Positions 13,884 through 14,994 of a stretch of DNA of 14,994 nt are shown here, piece by piece. The DNA comes from an uncultured Fenollaria sp. (GTDB lineage Bacteria; Bacillota; Clostridia; Tissierellales; Peptoniphilaceae), in assembly GCF_946221515.1 (NCBI RefSeq), contig NZ_CAMJVK010000036.1, positions 1 through 14,994 on the forward strand, read 5' to 3'. Every line of letters starts with the position of its first letter. The first letter of the stretch is position 1. The notes beneath the pieces are model-generated. The model worked only from the letters and a program-made list of their open reading frames with translations, was not told the DNA's origin and searched no databases. The position numbers and the translations under genes are program-made.

Positions 13884-14895
13884 AAGAATCCTCGATATAG
13901 CAGAAAATTTACTCAAAATAGATTCACCATCGGGCATGTGTCAGATGGTGAATACTTATATTGAGGAGCATTTCAAAGGCGAGCTTAGCTTTGAAAGGAC
14001 TAATAAAAACGCTCTTTATGCTATATTGAAGGGAAAAGATTCATCTAAGCTAAGGATAGTAACTGCTCACGTTGACACGCTTGGCGGAATTGTTTCAAGA
14101 GTCAAGGACAATGGCAGATGTGAATTTGAAAACATAGGCGGCTTTATGTACGCATCACTTGAAGGTGAGCTAGTAAGAGTCTATACGAAGAAGGGCGTCA
14201 TTAGCGGAACAGTTTTACCAAACAAGGCGAGCGTCCATACCATGGAGGACGAAAGAGAAAAAACGCTTCCAAGAGAAAGGCACTCGACTGAGATAAGGCT
14301 TGATATAGAAAGCTCTTCTAAAGAAGAAACTTTAGCAAGCGGCGTTAAAGTTGGTGACTTCGTTGCCTTTGAACCGCGCACAAGACTTACAGATGACTTC
14401 CTTGTATCACGCTTCATCGATAACAAGATTCATGCAGCAATAATGATTTATGTGATGGAAGAAGTTCTTAAGAAGAATATCGAGCTTGCTTGCGACACAA
14501 TGTTTTACTTCACAAACTTTGAAGAGCTTGGTCACGGCATAAGCTATGTGCCAGATAATGCATACGAGGTACTAGCCCTTGACATAGGTATAGTTAGCTA
14601 CGAAAATAATTCAGCCGAAGACAAGGTGACAATAGTCGCAAAAGACTCAAGAACACCTTATCCAATCGACTTTAGAGATAGATTAGAAGATTTAGCTATC
14701 AAAAACGATATTGATTACGCCATCGATGTTCATCAAAGATATGGCTCAGACGGCTCACTAGGAGCAGTCGCTGGACTTAATCTAAACTTCGCTTGCATAG
14801 GCTGCGGCACAGACGCCTCACATCATATCGAAAGAACAAATATAAAGGCGATTGAGAGCACTGAAAAATTATTAAGAGCCTATTTAGAAAATTAA
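13867..14895 (+). CDS. M42-family metallo-aminopeptidase
   Basis: A 342-residue cytoplasmic dinuclear-metal aminopeptidase of the M42 family, which trims peptides in large dodecameric shells. The ligand set is visible: H68 in TAHVDT, D185 in RFIDNK (more often DNR), general base E219 and ligand E220 in NFEELGHG, D239 in ALDIG, and H320 in ASHHIERT. Residues about 85-170 are the dimerisation-type insert usual for the family. The ATG at 13867 is the only initiator after an in-frame stop at 13858. It overlaps the CopZ-like frame by 17 bases and has only a weak purine-rich ribosome site, so reinitiation coupling is likely. A terminator follows 19 bases after the stop. Metal dependence (Zn or Co) is family knowledge. 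Confidence 0.93.
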   Translation: MKESNKRILDIAENLLKIDSPSGMCQMVNTYIEEHFKGELSFERTNKNALYAILKGKDSSKLRIVTAHVDTLGGIVSRVKDNGRCEFENIGGFMYASLEGELVRVYTKKGVISGTVLPNKASVHTMEDEREKTLPRERHSTEIRLDIESSSKEETLASGVKVGDFVAFEPRTRLTDDFLVSRFIDNKIHAAIMIYVMEEVLKKNIELACDTMFYFTNFEELGHGISYVPDNAYEVLALDIGIVSYENNSAEDKVTIVAKDSRTPYPIDFRDRLEDLAIKNDIDYAIDVHQRYGSDGSLGAVAGLNLNFACIGCGTDASHHIERTNIKAIESTEKLLRAYLEN

Positions 14896-14914
14896 ATTAA
14901 GCTATAAACGAAAG

Positions 14915-14944
14915 AAGACGAGTGAGCATGCTCGTCTTTTTTAT
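14915..14944 (+). terminator. Intrinsic terminator of the copA-fda-copZ-M42 operon
   Basis: An 8-bp stem (AAGACGAG at 14915-14922, CTCGTCTT at 14931-14938), 8-base loop and a T-rich tail. Confidence 0.9.
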
Positions 14945-14994
14945 TGTAGGTTGACCACAATAAAACCCCCAGCTATGCTGGGGGAATCAGTAGC
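14943..14994. mobile_element. Possible end of an IS200/IS605-type insertion sequence (truncated by window edge)
   Basis: A perfect hairpin with 8-bp stem CCCCCAGC (14966-14973), TAT loop and GCTGGGGG (14977-14984) follows an AATAAAA tract and is followed by GAATCAG. Such ACCCCC-type hairpins near the edge are characteristic of IS200-like elements, where they serve as transposase recognition and transcription-insulating structures. A weaker bulged hairpin (ATTGTAGG at 14943-14950 with CCACAAT at 14955-14961) lies next to it. No transposase is within the window, so this rests on resemblance only. Confidence 0.42.

Overview
The window looks like chromosomal DNA of a low-GC Gram-positive bacterium. 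It is AT-rich, has strong AGGAGG/AGGTGA-type ribosome binding sites, GTG and TTG starts, T-rich hairpin terminators and Firmicutes-type gene content. A Clostridia/Tissierellia-like anaerobe (Peptoniphilaceae-like) is my guess from overall flavour, not something the sequence proves. Fifteen protein-coding genes fill nearly all of it, and there are no rRNA or tRNA genes.

Layout. (1) 1-213 is non-coding. It holds one 28-29 nt sequence resembling a decayed type I-E CRISPR repeat, so an array may end just left of the window. (2) 214-1110 (minus) is an RluA-type pseudouridine synthase, divergent from 1225-2838 (plus), which encodes NAD kinase and a HisJ-like PHP phosphatase. (3) 2929-6713 is a translationally coupled pair of half-size ABC exporters of the BmrC/BmrD (YheI/YheH) heterodimer type. 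They sit behind a promoter covered by a 32-bp palindrome and end at a strong terminator. (4) 6851-8141 is a three-gene stress-type cassette: a YtxH-like protein, a small 11-residue-repeat helical protein and a DUF948/YtxG-like anchored coiled coil. It lies behind a sigma-B-like promoter. (5) 8335-9465 encodes a YdjY-like lipoprotein with a Cys cluster and an abutting small membrane protein with a TTG start. (6) 9494-10548 (minus) is a nitroreductase followed by a YfcE phosphodiesterase. It is divergent from (7) 10613-14895 (plus): copper ATPase CopA, class I fructose-bisphosphate aldolase, a CopZ-like chaperone and an M42 aminopeptidase, closely packed. (8) The last bases hold a terminator and a perfect 8-bp GC-rich hairpin resembling an IS200-type end.

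The most interesting part is the copper-centred region 9.5-14.9 kb. A copper exporter and chaperone flank a metal-independent class I aldolase. A nitroreductase family member is transcribed divergently from a shared symmetric dyad in which each arm carries a -10 box. This suggests a metal-stress module that combines copper efflux and buffering with a glycolytic enzyme that copper should not be able to mismetallate. The second point of interest is the YtxH/DUF948 cassette with its LEA-like 11-mer repeats and a sigma-B-like promoter. No wholly novel system (for example a defence island) is evident.
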